Assembly (NCBI GenBank): GCA_029553955.1
Contig: JAKPJZ010000168.1
Location: 1 to 64,000 of the forward strand
Origin: Chloroflexota bacterium
GTDB taxonomy: Bacteria; Chloroflexota; Anaerolineae; SpSt-313
Length of the DNA: 64,000 bases
Direction of reading: 5' to 3'
Numbering within the stretch: the first letter of the stretch is position 1; every line of letters begins with the position of its first letter. The notes under the pieces are model-generated. The model had not been told where the DNA came from and did no database searches. It was given only the letters and a program-made list of their open reading frames with translations. The position numbers were made by a program, and so were the translations under genes. This document shows, piece by piece, positions 50,949-58,646 of this stretch.

Positions 50949-52355
50949 ATGCTTGCCGGCATACTGACGAACCTGATTGGGGTATCGCTGGCGACGGGCG
51001 CGATCATCCTGGCGCTGACCCTGCTCTCTTTCAAGCTGGACCGCGTCTACGGCGCCCGGTGGAAGTATTGGGTCTGGCTAATTCTGGCGCTGCGCCTGCT
51101 GCTCCCCTTCGGCCTGCCCTTGCCGCAAGCTCCACTACAGATCGCCATGCCCGAGACGCAGATCTCGATCCCTCAAGGCCTGCAGCCGGTGCCGGGCTTA
51201 CCCTTCGCGCAAGCAGCGTCGATTGCCGGGCAAGCCGGGCGCACCGTATCCCTGGTCCAGGTCGCTGCGCTGCTGTGGCTGATCGGGTTCTCGCTCTTTC
51301 TGCTGCATCAACTCATCGGCTACCGGCTCTTCAGACAGCAGGCCCTGCGCTGGAGCCGCCCCGTCAGCAACAGCCAGGTCACCGGGCGGTTGCAGCAGCT
51401 CTCCCGCGAGATGGGCATCGTACGCGCAATCGTGCCCCTCGTCAGCGAAAAGGTGGCCGGCCCATTGATGATCGGCTTCGTCACGCCGCTCTTGCTCTTG
51501 CCTCATGAAGAGTATGCCCCTGCGGAGCTCTCCTTCATCCTCAAACACGAGCTGGTGCACCTGAAGCGCCACGATCTCTGGTACAAGCTGCTGCTCCTCG
51601 TGGCCAACGCCGTCCACTGGTTCAACCCGCTGGTCTACCTGATGGTCCGAGAAGCCAGCAAGGATCTCGAGCTGGCCTGCGACGACCAAGTGACCAGAGG
51701 GACATCGTTCGACGACCGCAAGCGATACAGCGAAGTGATTCTCACGGCCATGCAGCGCCAATACACGCACCAGACGGCCTTGTCGACGTTCTTCTACGGA
51801 GGTGTGAGGACAATGGAAGAGCGATTCCGGAACATCCTGAACATGAAGGCCAGGCGTCGCGGCACTGTCGCACTCCTGGCGCTGTTGGCGGGTGTCGTGC
51901 TGGTTGGAGGGATCGTATCGTGCAGCACACCGGGCAGCGGCAACGATGCGGTCGCTGTGGTCAAGAAGAGCCTTGAAGCAGAGAGGAACAACGACTTTGA
52001 CGCCTGGGTCTCGACGCGCATCGAGGAACAACAGCGCGCGTTTACCAGGGAGGCCAATGGCACCTTCGGCATCATCAGCCTGATGGTGCACAAGGTCGAG
52101 GTGTCAGAGAGAGTCACGCAGGTGATGAAGGCGCAGTATTCCGGAAGCGACCTGGCGCAGCGCCGGGGATGGACTGACGAGTACATCGCAGAGAACATGA
52201 TTGTGGTGTACGCCGACTATACGGTGGATTACGACAACGCCGTCGCCCCCTACGATGAAGGGACACTGACCCAGGTCTTTATCCTGGTCAGGGACGATCC
52301 AAGTTCGCCGTGGCTGATCTGGGATTCGGCGGTCCGCCCGCTGGATAGCTTCTAG
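50949..52355 (+). CDS. BlaR1-like M56 metalloprotease with non-beta-lactam sensor
   Basis: 468 aa. Transmembrane helices at about 5-28, 38-55 and 102-125, then the M56 gluzincin domain with HELVH (200-204) and the downstream zinc Glu in ELACDD. One more transmembrane helix (about 302-322) leads to an extracytoplasmic domain of about 140 residues. In BlaR1 and MecR1 that part is a penicillin-binding domain with SxxK; here it is a small NTF2/DUF4829-like domain without such motifs. The signal is therefore probably something other than a beta-lactam. No beta-lactamase follows. Confidence 0.88.
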   Translation: MLAGILTNLIGVSLATGAIILALTLLSFKLDRVYGARWKYWVWLILALRLLLPFGLPLPQAPLQIAMPETQISIPQGLQPVPGLPFAQAASIAGQAGRTVSLVQVAALLWLIGFSLFLLHQLIGYRLFRQQALRWSRPVSNSQVTGRLQQLSREMGIVRAIVPLVSEKVAGPLMIGFVTPLLLLPHEEYAPAELSFILKHELVHLKRHDLWYKLLLLVANAVHWFNPLVYLMVREASKDLELACDDQVTRGTSFDDRKRYSEVILTAMQRQYTHQTALSTFFYGGVRTMEERFRNILNMKARRRGTVALLALLAGVVLVGGIVSCSTPGSGNDAVAVVKKSLEAERNNDFDAWVSTRIEEQQRAFTREANGTFGIISLMVHKVEVSERVTQVMKAQYSGSDLAQRRGWTDEYIAENMIVVYADYTVDYDNAVAPYDEGTLTQVFILVRDDPSSPWLIWDSAVRPLDSF

Positions 52356-52359
52356 AGCA

Positions 52360-52437
52360 GGGGTGTATTTGACGGCTTGGCCTGGGGCTGGCCGCCCGCG
52401 GGCGGCCAGCCCCAGGCCAAGCCGTCAAATACACCCC
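52360..52437. repeat. Family B perfect 78-bp palindrome, reverse orientation
   Basis: 39-base arms, no loop, centred on CCCGCGGG; outer end GGGGTGTATTTGACGGCTTG. The right side carries the family B left flank in reverse (CGGCCCTGCGCGAAGCGGGG). It starts five bases after the blaR-like stop, between convergent genes. Confidence 0.97.
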
Positions 52438-52502
52438 ATAAGGGCGCCGTTCCGGCCCTGCGCGAAGCGGGGCGCCCGGACGGAGCCGTTCTATTGGGCC
52501 AA

Positions 52503-53651
52503 TCAGCGCACGCTGACCGAGCCCACCGCCGCGCTGACGTCGATTTCGACCGTGTTGGCCGCGGTGTCATAGTCGACCGACTGGTACACGCCGCCGGCCT
52601 GGGGGAAGCGCAGGCTGTCGACATCGACCCCCGCCAGGGCGCCCTCCACGTGAATGCGCGCGGCCACACCGGCGGGCACGCGGACCTTGACCTCCGCCGC
52701 CCCGGCCTCGACGCGGGCGTGGGTGTAGCCGGCCGCTGCAGGCAGCGTGATCGTGGTGGAGCTGGCGCCGGTCTTGACCTTGAGGCCGGTCACGCGCAGC
52801 TCCGGGAGGTCGAGCCGCGCCTCGTTGGCGCCGATCTCCAGATCGAGCTCCAACGGCACCTCAGCGCTCAGGCGACAGGCCCAGTCGAGGGTGCCCTGCC
52901 AATCCCACAGCGTGGCGCCGGGGATGTTCTGTGCCGGCGTCTGCATCTGCACGTCCAGCAGGTCGTCCTGGCGCTCGCTGCGAAAGTCGAGGCCGCCGCC
53001 AAAGCTGCCACCGGCCAACTCACCCGGCGCCGCGCCTGCGCGTACATCGAGCCGCCCAGCACCGTGCTTGATGCGGATGCGGGCGCGTGCGGCCTCACCG
53101 AGGGGGATCGACGCCTCCTTGGCCTCAGCCGCTTCAGGGTGGCGCTGCGGCCGCAAGAAGGCGCGCACCATGAGCGCCAGGCCCAGAAGGATGAGCAGCG
53201 CCGGCCAGTAGCGGCCCAACACGCCGAGCCCGCCAAAGAAGGAGCCAAAGATGCCAAAGACCACCAGGCTGATAAAGGCCTGCCACAGGCCGGCCTGCAC
53301 CTGGCGCCAGTTCAGGCGCAGCAGGCCCGCCAGGATCAGGCCCACGCCCGCAAAGCCGGGGATCAGCGCCCAGGCATAGGCCCAACTCCCCCAGCGGCCG
53401 GTCGCGTTCTGCCAGTAGAGCAGCCCGCCGATGCCGCCCACGATGCAGGCGGGCACGGCCATGCCCGTCGCGCCGGTCAGCAGGCCGATGACCAACAGCA
53501 GCACCCCGGCGCCCACGACGGCCAGCGGCCAGCCCCGCGCGCCGCCGGCGAACGCCTGGAGTGAGGGCACGAACTGCACCGCCAGGAACCAGACCCCGAG
53601 CAGGATCAGGAGCAGCGCCACCGCGAAACCCGACGAACGTTTGCGATCCAT
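52503..53651 (-). CDS. LiaF/LiaI-TM (DUF5668) envelope-stress membrane protein
   Basis: 382 aa from the ATG at 53651 (GGAGG upstream; the ATG at 53666 contains that site). Several transmembrane helices in the first 165 residues with the phage-shock/LiaI-like repeat ALLLILLGVWFL. Then a beta-helical 'toastrack' region (about 185-382) with repeated parallel strands (LELDLEIGANEARLDLPELRV, AEVKVRVPAGVAARIHVEGAL in outline), as in LiaF and the DUF4097 family. Such proteins signal or buffer envelope stress. It converges on the BlaR-like gene. Confidence 0.85.
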   Translation of the reverse strand: MDRKRSSGFAVALLLILLGVWFLAVQFVPSLQAFAGGARGWPLAVVGAGVLLLVIGLLTGATGMAVPACIVGGIGGLLYWQNATGRWGSWAYAWALIPGFAGVGLILAGLLRLNWRQVQAGLWQAFISLVVFGIFGSFFGGLGVLGRYWPALLILLGLALMVRAFLRPQRHPEAAEAKEASIPLGEAARARIRIKHGAGRLDVRAGAAPGELAGGSFGGGLDFRSERQDDLLDVQMQTPAQNIPGATLWDWQGTLDWACRLSAEVPLELDLEIGANEARLDLPELRVTGLKVKTGASSTTITLPAAAGYTHARVEAGAAEVKVRVPAGVAARIHVEGALAGVDVDSLRFPQAGGVYQSVDYDTAANTVEIDVSAAVGSVSVR

Positions 53652-54010
53652 TGGATGAACCTCCATTGAATGACACCATTGCCTACAAGCAGTACGACTC
53701 TGGCGTTCGCCGGGTTGCGCGGCCGGCCTTCAGGCTTCTCCCTGCGTCACAAAGACGGCGTAGCCTAGCCCCTTGTGGGCGTCGTCCCTCTTCGGATCGG
53801 CCCAGTGCCTGCCGACTATCGCGATCATCGCCGTTAGAAAGACGATTCAGCCTGGCTCCGGTGCACAAGACGCCGCCTGCCCGCAGGGAGGAACGACGCC
53901 CACAAGGGGCTAGGCTACGTTGCCCCGCCGCATCAAGTCAGAGGACGCAGAGAAGAACCTCAAGGGAGTCTCTGCGCCCTCTGCGTCTCTGCGGTGCCCC
54001 GGTCCTCGTT
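53652..54010. other. Intergenic region with a family D element
   Basis: No gene. Holds the family D fold-back 53759-53919, then a partly inverted stretch at about 53940-54005 (GACGCAGAGAAG...CTCTGCGTCTCTGCGG) that follows metG on the minus strand. Confidence 0.75.
53759..53919. repeat. Family D inverted repeat, 161 bp
   Basis: 30-base arms starting CGTAGCCTAGCCCCTTGTGG with near-perfect complement and about 100 bases between. The ends match the family D elements at 18181-18263 and 60899-61213. Confidence 0.9.
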
Positions 54011-55573
54011 CTACGCCTGGTTGGCGGCCTCGTCGAGCGCCAACTCCTGGCGCGGGAAGAGCACCTCGCCGCGCCGGGTGGCCGCGCCGGGCTGGAGGAT
54101 GCCCCAGGCGACCTCGTCGGGCCAGCGCGGCGTGCCCTCTTGCCCCAGCGCCTGCCACAGCGCCGCCATCTTGCCCGGCATCACCGGGTGCAGGAGCAGC
54201 GCCACCCAGCGCAGGGCCTCGGCCACATCGTAGAGCGTAGTGTTGACCTGGGCCACGTCGCCGCGCTTGAAGGCCGCCCACGGCGCGCGCTGCTCGAGGT
54301 AGAGGTTGGCGGCGCGCACCAGCTCCAGCGTCGTCAGCACCGCCGCCTGCGGGTTCCACTGCTCGATGGCCCGCTGCACCTGCGCCGGCGTCGCCAGCGC
54401 GCGCTCGATGAAGGCCTGCCGCTCGGCGCCCGGCTCATCGGCCGGCGCCGGGATCATACCCTCGCAGTAGCGGCCGACCATGTGCAGCGTGCGGTTCAGC
54501 AGGTTGCCCAGGTCGTTGGCCAGCTCGGCGTTGTAGCGCGTGACGAACGCCTCCTCGTTAAAGCTCGCGTCCTGGCCGAAGGTCATCTCGCGGATCACAA
54601 AGTAGCGGAAGGCGTCGACGCCGTACTTGTCAGAGAGCTCCAGCGGGCGCACCACATTGCCGCGCGATTTGCTCATCTTGGCCTGGTCGACGCCCCAGTA
54701 GCCGTGCACGCGCAGGGCGTGGTACATGGGGATGCCCGCCGCATGGAGCATGGTGGGCCAGTAGATGGCGTGCGGCTTGAGGATGTCTTTGGCGGTGACG
54801 TGGTGGCACACCGGCCAATAGCGGGCGTAACGCTCGCCCTCGGGGTAGCCCAGCGCCGAGATGTAGTTGATCAGCGCATCGAACCAGACGTAGGTCACAT
54901 AGTCCTCATCGAACGGCAAGGGGATGCCCCAGGTCAGCCGGCTCTTGGGCCGCGAGATGCAGAGGTCCTCCAGCGGCGAGCGCAAAAAGGCCAGCACCTC
55001 ACCGCGGTACTGCTCGGGCTGCAGCACCTCGGGGTGCTCGGTCAGGTAGGCGACGAGCCAATCCTGGTACTTGCCCATGCGGAAGAAATAGTTCTTTTCT
55101 TCGATGCGCGTGGGCTCGGTGCCATGGTCGGGGCAGCGGCCGTCGACCAGTTCGCGCTCGGTCAGGAAGCGCTCGCAGCCGAGGCAGTACTGGCCGCCGT
55201 AGGAGCCGAAATAGATATCGCCGCGGTCATAGATCTCTTGCAGGATGCGCTGCACCACCGCCTGGTGCCGCGGCTCGGTGGTGCGGATAAAGTCATCGCT
55301 AGAGATGCCCAGCCTCACCCAGGTCTCGCGGAAGGCGGCACTGAGGCGATCGACAAAGGCCTGGGGCGACTCGCCGCAGGCCAGCGCCGCCTGGGCGATC
55401 TTGTCGCCGTGCTCATCGGAGCCGGTGAGGAAGTAGGTATCGTCGCCCCACAGGCGGTGGTAGCGCGCCATGACGTCGCACAGCACCGTCGTGTAGGCGT
55501 GCCCCAGGTGGGGCTGCGCGTTCATATAGTAGATGGGTGTGGTCACATAGAAACGGCCGAGTGTGTTTGCCAT
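54011..55573 (-). CDS. metG: Methionyl-tRNA synthetase
   Basis: 520 aa from the ATG at 55573 (GAGGGG upstream). Class I synthetase: HIGH motif as HLGH (about 22-25), zinc knuckle CLGCERF...CPDHG (about 120-145), KMSKSRG (about 289-295), then the anticodon-binding helical domain. It ends after that domain with no C-terminal tRNA-binding extension. Stands alone on the minus strand. Confidence 0.97.
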   Translation of the reverse strand: MANTLGRFYVTTPIYYMNAQPHLGHAYTTVLCDVMARYHRLWGDDTYFLTGSDEHGDKIAQAALACGESPQAFVDRLSAAFRETWVRLGISSDDFIRTTEPRHQAVVQRILQEIYDRGDIYFGSYGGQYCLGCERFLTERELVDGRCPDHGTEPTRIEEKNYFFRMGKYQDWLVAYLTEHPEVLQPEQYRGEVLAFLRSPLEDLCISRPKSRLTWGIPLPFDEDYVTYVWFDALINYISALGYPEGERYARYWPVCHHVTAKDILKPHAIYWPTMLHAAGIPMYHALRVHGYWGVDQAKMSKSRGNVVRPLELSDKYGVDAFRYFVIREMTFGQDASFNEEAFVTRYNAELANDLGNLLNRTLHMVGRYCEGMIPAPADEPGAERQAFIERALATPAQVQRAIEQWNPQAAVLTTLELVRAANLYLEQRAPWAAFKRGDVAQVNTTLYDVAEALRWVALLLHPVMPGKMAALWQALGQEGTPRWPDEVAWGILQPGAATRRGEVLFPRQELALDEAANQA

Positions 55574-55651
55574 GGCAGCGATCCCCTCAGTCAACAGAAT
55601 GAAAGGATTGTAGGGCTTTGGGGGAGGCTTGTCAAGGACGCGGAAGAGGAA

Positions 55652-56395
55652 CTACTGGGCCCGCGCCAGAAACGCCAGCACCCGCTCGCTGAACGCCTGG
55701 CGACATTCGTGGTGCGGCGTATGCCGGCAGTTGGGGATGAGCCAGAGCTCGGCGCCGGGGATGGCATTGGCGATACCCTCGGCGTGGGCGGGGGTGGCGA
55801 ACTCGTCGCCCTCGCCCTGGATGACGAGTGTGGGGCAGCGCACACGGCTGACCTCGGCGCGGATGTCGAGGGTGATGCGGGTGGGGTCGAGCCAGTGGGC
55901 GTACCACACCTCGGCCATGGCCGCGCCGCCCGGGCCCAGGTGGCGCTCGAGCGCGGCGCGGTAACCCGGCGAGGTCCGCACCAGGCGCTGCAGGTGCTGC
56001 AGGCCGGCGATGGTGCGCGGCTCGGAGTGCGTGTGGGCGGCCACGGCCACCAGCGAGCGCACCAAGTCGGGCCGGGTGACCGCCAGCAGCAGCCCGGCCG
56101 AGCCGCCGTCGGAGTGGCCGACGACGTGCACCCGCCCGACGTTCAGACCGTCGAGCCAGGCCGCGGTGTCGGCCGTGTCTTGCCAGAGGTAGCCCTGGGC
56201 AAAGCCATCGCGCCGGCTCGAGCGGCCATAGCCCCAGCGGTCGTTGGCCAGCACGCGGTAACGCTCCGCAAAGGTGGGGATGAGCGCCGCGAAATCGGCG
56301 CTCGTGGCCATGCCCCCGTGTAAGAAGACGAGCGGCTCGCCCTGCCCGTGGTCCTCATAGTACATCTGGTAGCCGCGGATGGTGGCGTGGGGCAT
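55652..56395 (-). CDS. Alpha/beta hydrolase fold protein
   Basis: 247 aa from the ATG at 56395 (GGAGA upstream). Oxyanion region FLHGGMATSADF, nucleophile elbow GHSDGG (Ser about 93), acid Asp in GEGDEFATP, catalytic His in NCRHTPHHE (about 228). Cap helices in the middle. Substrate unknown; esterase or lipolytic C-C hydrolase are possible. Divergent from the PIG-L gene at 56664. Confidence 0.9.
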   Translation of the reverse strand: MPHATIRGYQMYYEDHGQGEPLVFLHGGMATSADFAALIPTFAERYRVLANDRWGYGRSSRRDGFAQGYLWQDTADTAAWLDGLNVGRVHVVGHSDGGSAGLLLAVTRPDLVRSLVAVAAHTHSEPRTIAGLQHLQRLVRTSPGYRAALERHLGPGGAAMAEVWYAHWLDPTRITLDIRAEVSRVRCPTLVIQGEGDEFATPAHAEGIANAIPGAELWLIPNCRHTPHHECRQAFSERVLAFLARAQ

Positions 56396-56542
56396 CAGCA
56401 GTCTCCAAAACCCCGAAAAGGGGCTCGCACCGGGGGATGCAAAGCCCGGAGCCCGGTTACCGTCGTGTGCGCGCAAGTTGGCCAACCCGCTGAGATTCTA
56501 CAATTCTCTACGCCGCCTGTCAATCCAGCAGGTTGTTGGTGG

Positions 56543-56594
56543 TCCGGGGAGACACCTGACAGGTCTCCGGAGACCTGTCAGGTGTCTCCCCGGA
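56543..56594. repeat. Family A perfect 52-bp palindrome
   Basis: 26-base arms, no loop; core identical to 23459-23510, outer bases TCCGGGGA. It lies between divergent genes, eleven bases upstream of the -35 of the PIG-L gene. Confidence 0.97.
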
Positions 56595-56604
56595 ACTCGA
56601 CTCT

Positions 56605-56633
56605 TTGCAGCCTGGCGCGGCCGGGCCTATAAT
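56605..56633 (+). promoter_or_regulatory. Promoter of the second PIG-L gene
   Basis: TTGCAG (56605-56610), 17-base spacer, TATAAT (56628-56633). Leader of about 24 bases with GAGGGAGAGG before the ATG. Confidence 0.8.
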
Positions 56634-56663
56634 GCGCGCGATTTTCTCGAGAGGGAGAGGCGC

Positions 56664-57386
56664 ATGCCCGATTCATCCACCCCCAAGCGGGCCATGGTCA
56701 TCGTGGCCCACCCCGACGATGCCGAGTTCACCATGGCGGGCACGGCGGCGCTCTGGGCTGCCGCGGGTGCGGCCGTGTGCTACGTCGTCTGTACCCGCGG
56801 CGACCGCGGCTCGAACGACCCTGACGTGACGCCCTGGGCGCTGGCGCGCCTGCGCGATGCCGAGCAGCGCGCGGCGGCAGCCATCCTGGGGGTGCAGGAG
56901 GTCGTCGTCCTCGACCACCCCGACGGCACGCTGGAGCCAACGCTGGCGCTGCGTTGCGACCTGACCCGCGAGATGCGCCGCTTCCGGCCCGAGGTCGTGC
57001 TCACCGGCGACCCGACCGTGCACTTCTATGGCGGCGGCTACCTCAACCATCCCGACCACCGCGCCGCAGCCTCGGCCGCGCTCGACGCGGTCTTTCCCTC
57101 AGCCGAGACGCGCTATATCTTTCCCGAGCTCCTGGCGGCGGGCCTCGAGCCGCACCGTGTGCAGGCCGTCTACATCCACGGCTCGCCCGAGCCCAACACG
57201 TGGATCGATATCGCCCCGGTCATCGAGACCAAGATCCGTGCCCTGCAGGCGCATCAGAGCCAGGTGGGCGGCTTTCCCGTGGAGGCGTGGATCCGCGGCA
57301 TGGCCGAGGAGGAAGGCCGGCCGCGCGGGCTGGCGGCCGCCGAAGCCTACCGCGTCATCGTCATCAACGGCGCGTCGCAGGGCTGA
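56664..57386 (+). CDS. PIG-L (LmbE) family deacetylase
   Basis: 240 aa from the ATG at 56664. The zinc and base residues are all present: AHPDDAEF (about residues 15-22) and NHPDHRAA (about 134). The C-terminal part has IDIAPVIETKIRAL. Typical GlcNAc deacetylase of the MshB/BshB/LmbE family; the substrate is unknown and no thiol-synthesis partner is adjacent. Compare the altered copy at 5730-6470. Confidence 0.92.
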   Translation: MPDSSTPKRAMVIVAHPDDAEFTMAGTAALWAAAGAAVCYVVCTRGDRGSNDPDVTPWALARLRDAEQRAAAAILGVQEVVVLDHPDGTLEPTLALRCDLTREMRRFRPEVVLTGDPTVHFYGGGYLNHPDHRAAASAALDAVFPSAETRYIFPELLAAGLEPHRVQAVYIHGSPEPNTWIDIAPVIETKIRALQAHQSQVGGFPVEAWIRGMAEEEGRPRGLAAAEAYRVIVINGASQG

Positions 57387-57402
57387 GGAGGCTGACGGGA
57401 AC

Positions 57403-57431
57403 TTGCAGGCCGTGGTCGAGAGGAGTACAAT
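57403..57431 (+). promoter_or_regulatory. Promoter of the FmdB-like gene
   Basis: TTGCAG (57403-57408), 17-base spacer, TACAAT (57426-57431). Same -35 as the PIG-L promoter about 800 bases upstream. The leader is about 45 bases. Confidence 0.75.
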
Positions 57432-57482
57432 GAAGGGAACAAGCCCCTGCGGCGCAGATCCTGTCTGGTGAGGTGAATGATT

Positions 57483-57770
57483 ATGCCCACATACGAGTAT
57501 GAATGTGAAACATGCGGCATCCACTTTGACCGTTGGCAGCGGATGACGGACGAGCCGCTGAAGACGTGTCCGGAGTGCGATGGCCCGGTACACCGAGTCT
57601 TGCACCCCGTGGGCATCGTCTTCAAGGGTTCCGGCTGGTATTGCACCGACAGCCGGTCGGGTTCGCCGGCTACCCTGCCGCCCAAGGAAAAGGCCGAGGA
57701 CAAGCCCGAGGCCAAGGGCGAGAAGGCCGAGAAGAAGGAAGCGCCTACGGCGGAGAAGAAGGACAGCTAA
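57483..57770 (+). CDS. FmdB family zinc-ribbon protein
   Basis: 95 aa from the ATG at 57483 (GAGGTG upstream). The zinc ribbon is MPTYEYECETCG...CPECDG (two CxxC pairs), then a GSGWYCTDS motif typical of FmdB. The last 35 residues are a Lys/Glu/Ala tail. Probably a small regulatory or assembly protein; role unproven. Confidence 0.93.
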   Translation: MPTYEYECETCGIHFDRWQRMTDEPLKTCPECDGPVHRVLHPVGIVFKGSGWYCTDSRSGSPATLPPKEKAEDKPEAKGEKAEKKEAPTAEKKDS

Positions 57771-57776
57771 CCCCGA

Positions 57777-57851
57777 AGTGGCAGTTGTCAACGGATTGAA
57801 CGGATTGGCCTCGCCGCGGCCAATCCGTTCAATCCGTTGACAACTGCCACT
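57777..57851. repeat. 75-bp palindrome between convergent genes
   Basis: 34-base perfect arms beginning AGTGGCAGTTGTCAACGGAT with a seven-base loop. It starts seven bases after the FmdB stop and ends 20 bases before the converging gene's stop. Confidence 0.95.
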
Positions 57852-57871
57852 CTCAACACCTCGACGATGCT

Positions 57872-58171
57872 CTACACCTGAAAACCGTCGGTGGCTACCA
57901 CGATCTTGCGCTGATAGTCCTCCACCAGGCTGAGCAGCCTGGCCTCCAGCTTGAGCCAATCCTTGCCGGCGAGGATGCGCTCCATCGTCTCCAGGTCGGC
58001 CGCCCTGCCCCCGGCGTGCACCTGCGGGCCCTCACCATAGACGGTGAGCCAGGCGTCAGTCGGCTGGATGCCCAGGCGCATGATGGTGGGCGCGAACTCT
58101 TGGGTCAGGAACTCGATGTACTCTTCCTCTTTGCCGGGACGTATATTCCAGGTCATCAACAGCTTGACCAT
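57872..58171 (-). CDS. Small ferredoxin-like-fold protein
   Basis: 99 aa. The pattern KLLMTWNIRPGKEEEYIEFL, then WLTVYGEGPQVHAGGRA and LEARLLSLVEDYQRKIV, resembles the dimeric alpha/beta-barrel (NIPSNAP/ABM-like) fold. No catalytic residues can be named. Preceded by its own promoter at 58219-58247 and by a 335-bp fold-back. Confidence 0.65.
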   Translation of the reverse strand: MVKLLMTWNIRPGKEEEYIEFLTQEFAPTIMRLGIQPTDAWLTVYGEGPQVHAGGRAADLETMERILAGKDWLKLEARLLSLVEDYQRKIVVATDGFQV

Positions 58172-58218
58172 GCCTCGGGCGCCCCTTCTGTCTGTTATGG
58201 TTACTGCTTCTGTAACCC

Positions 58219-58247
58219 ACTATACCAGATTCGGCGCCATGACGCAA
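58219..58247 (-). promoter_or_regulatory. Promoter of the small protein at 57872
   Basis: Minus strand: TTGCGT (58247-58242), 17-base spacer, TATAGT (58224-58219). Leader of about 40 bases. Confidence 0.65.
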
Positions 58248-58290
58248 ACGACGGAGGACGAGCGGCCATCTCCCAGAACCGTAGGCGAGG

Positions 58291-58625
58291 GAGACACCTG
58301 TCACACCAATTTCCATGGCGGGTGGCCAGCGCCCGCCTTCTGGCAAAAACCCGACCCAGCCTGGGCCGCAGCCGACAGACGGTTTCTCCTGCTGCAGGGT
58401 GGGGCCCCTCGCTGCCCGTCCCCCGTCGCGGGGGAATTGGGGCGCCCGACCGCATCCTGTGCGGCCAAGAAGTGGCAAGCGAGCGAGGCTGTGCGGGCGA
58501 AGACAGCCCAATTCCCCCGCGACGGGGGAACGGCAGGGGGGGCCCACCCGCGGGTATGGGCAGGCGTCTGGCTGGGTTTTTGCCAATCGCCTGCCCGCCA
58601 TGGAGACTGGTGTGTCAGGTGTCTC
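58291..58625. repeat. Family C 335-bp imperfect fold-back
   Basis: Ends GAGACACCTGTCACACCAAT and an inverted TGGTGTGTCAGGTGTCTC. Nested inner inverted pairs include TGGCAAAAACCCGACCCAGC with GGCTGGGTTTTTGCCA, and CCCCCGTCGCGGGGGAATTG with CAATTCCCCCGCGACGGGGG. It is a larger version of 24539-24690. No transposase is encoded. Confidence 0.9.
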
Positions 58626-58646
58626 CCCCGCACCCGCTCTTCGGTA

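Larger units (their letters stand above)
58172..58646. other. Gene-free stretch with promoter and a 335-bp fold-back
   Basis: Contains the minus-strand promoter 58219-58247 and the family C element 58291-58625; the right flank at 58632-58650 ends with the CCCGCTCTTCGGTACTAC motif also seen in 31908-31997. Reading frames here are shadows of the repeat. Confidence 0.8.

Noticed and set aside
50560-52355. Beta-lactam resistance operon
   Set aside because: No beta-lactamase or PBP2a gene follows and the sensor domain lacks penicillin-binding motifs.
53561-56323. 920-codon open frame on the plus strand
   Set aside because: Runs antisense through the LiaF-like, metG and hydrolase genes, all with clear families; a product of high GC.
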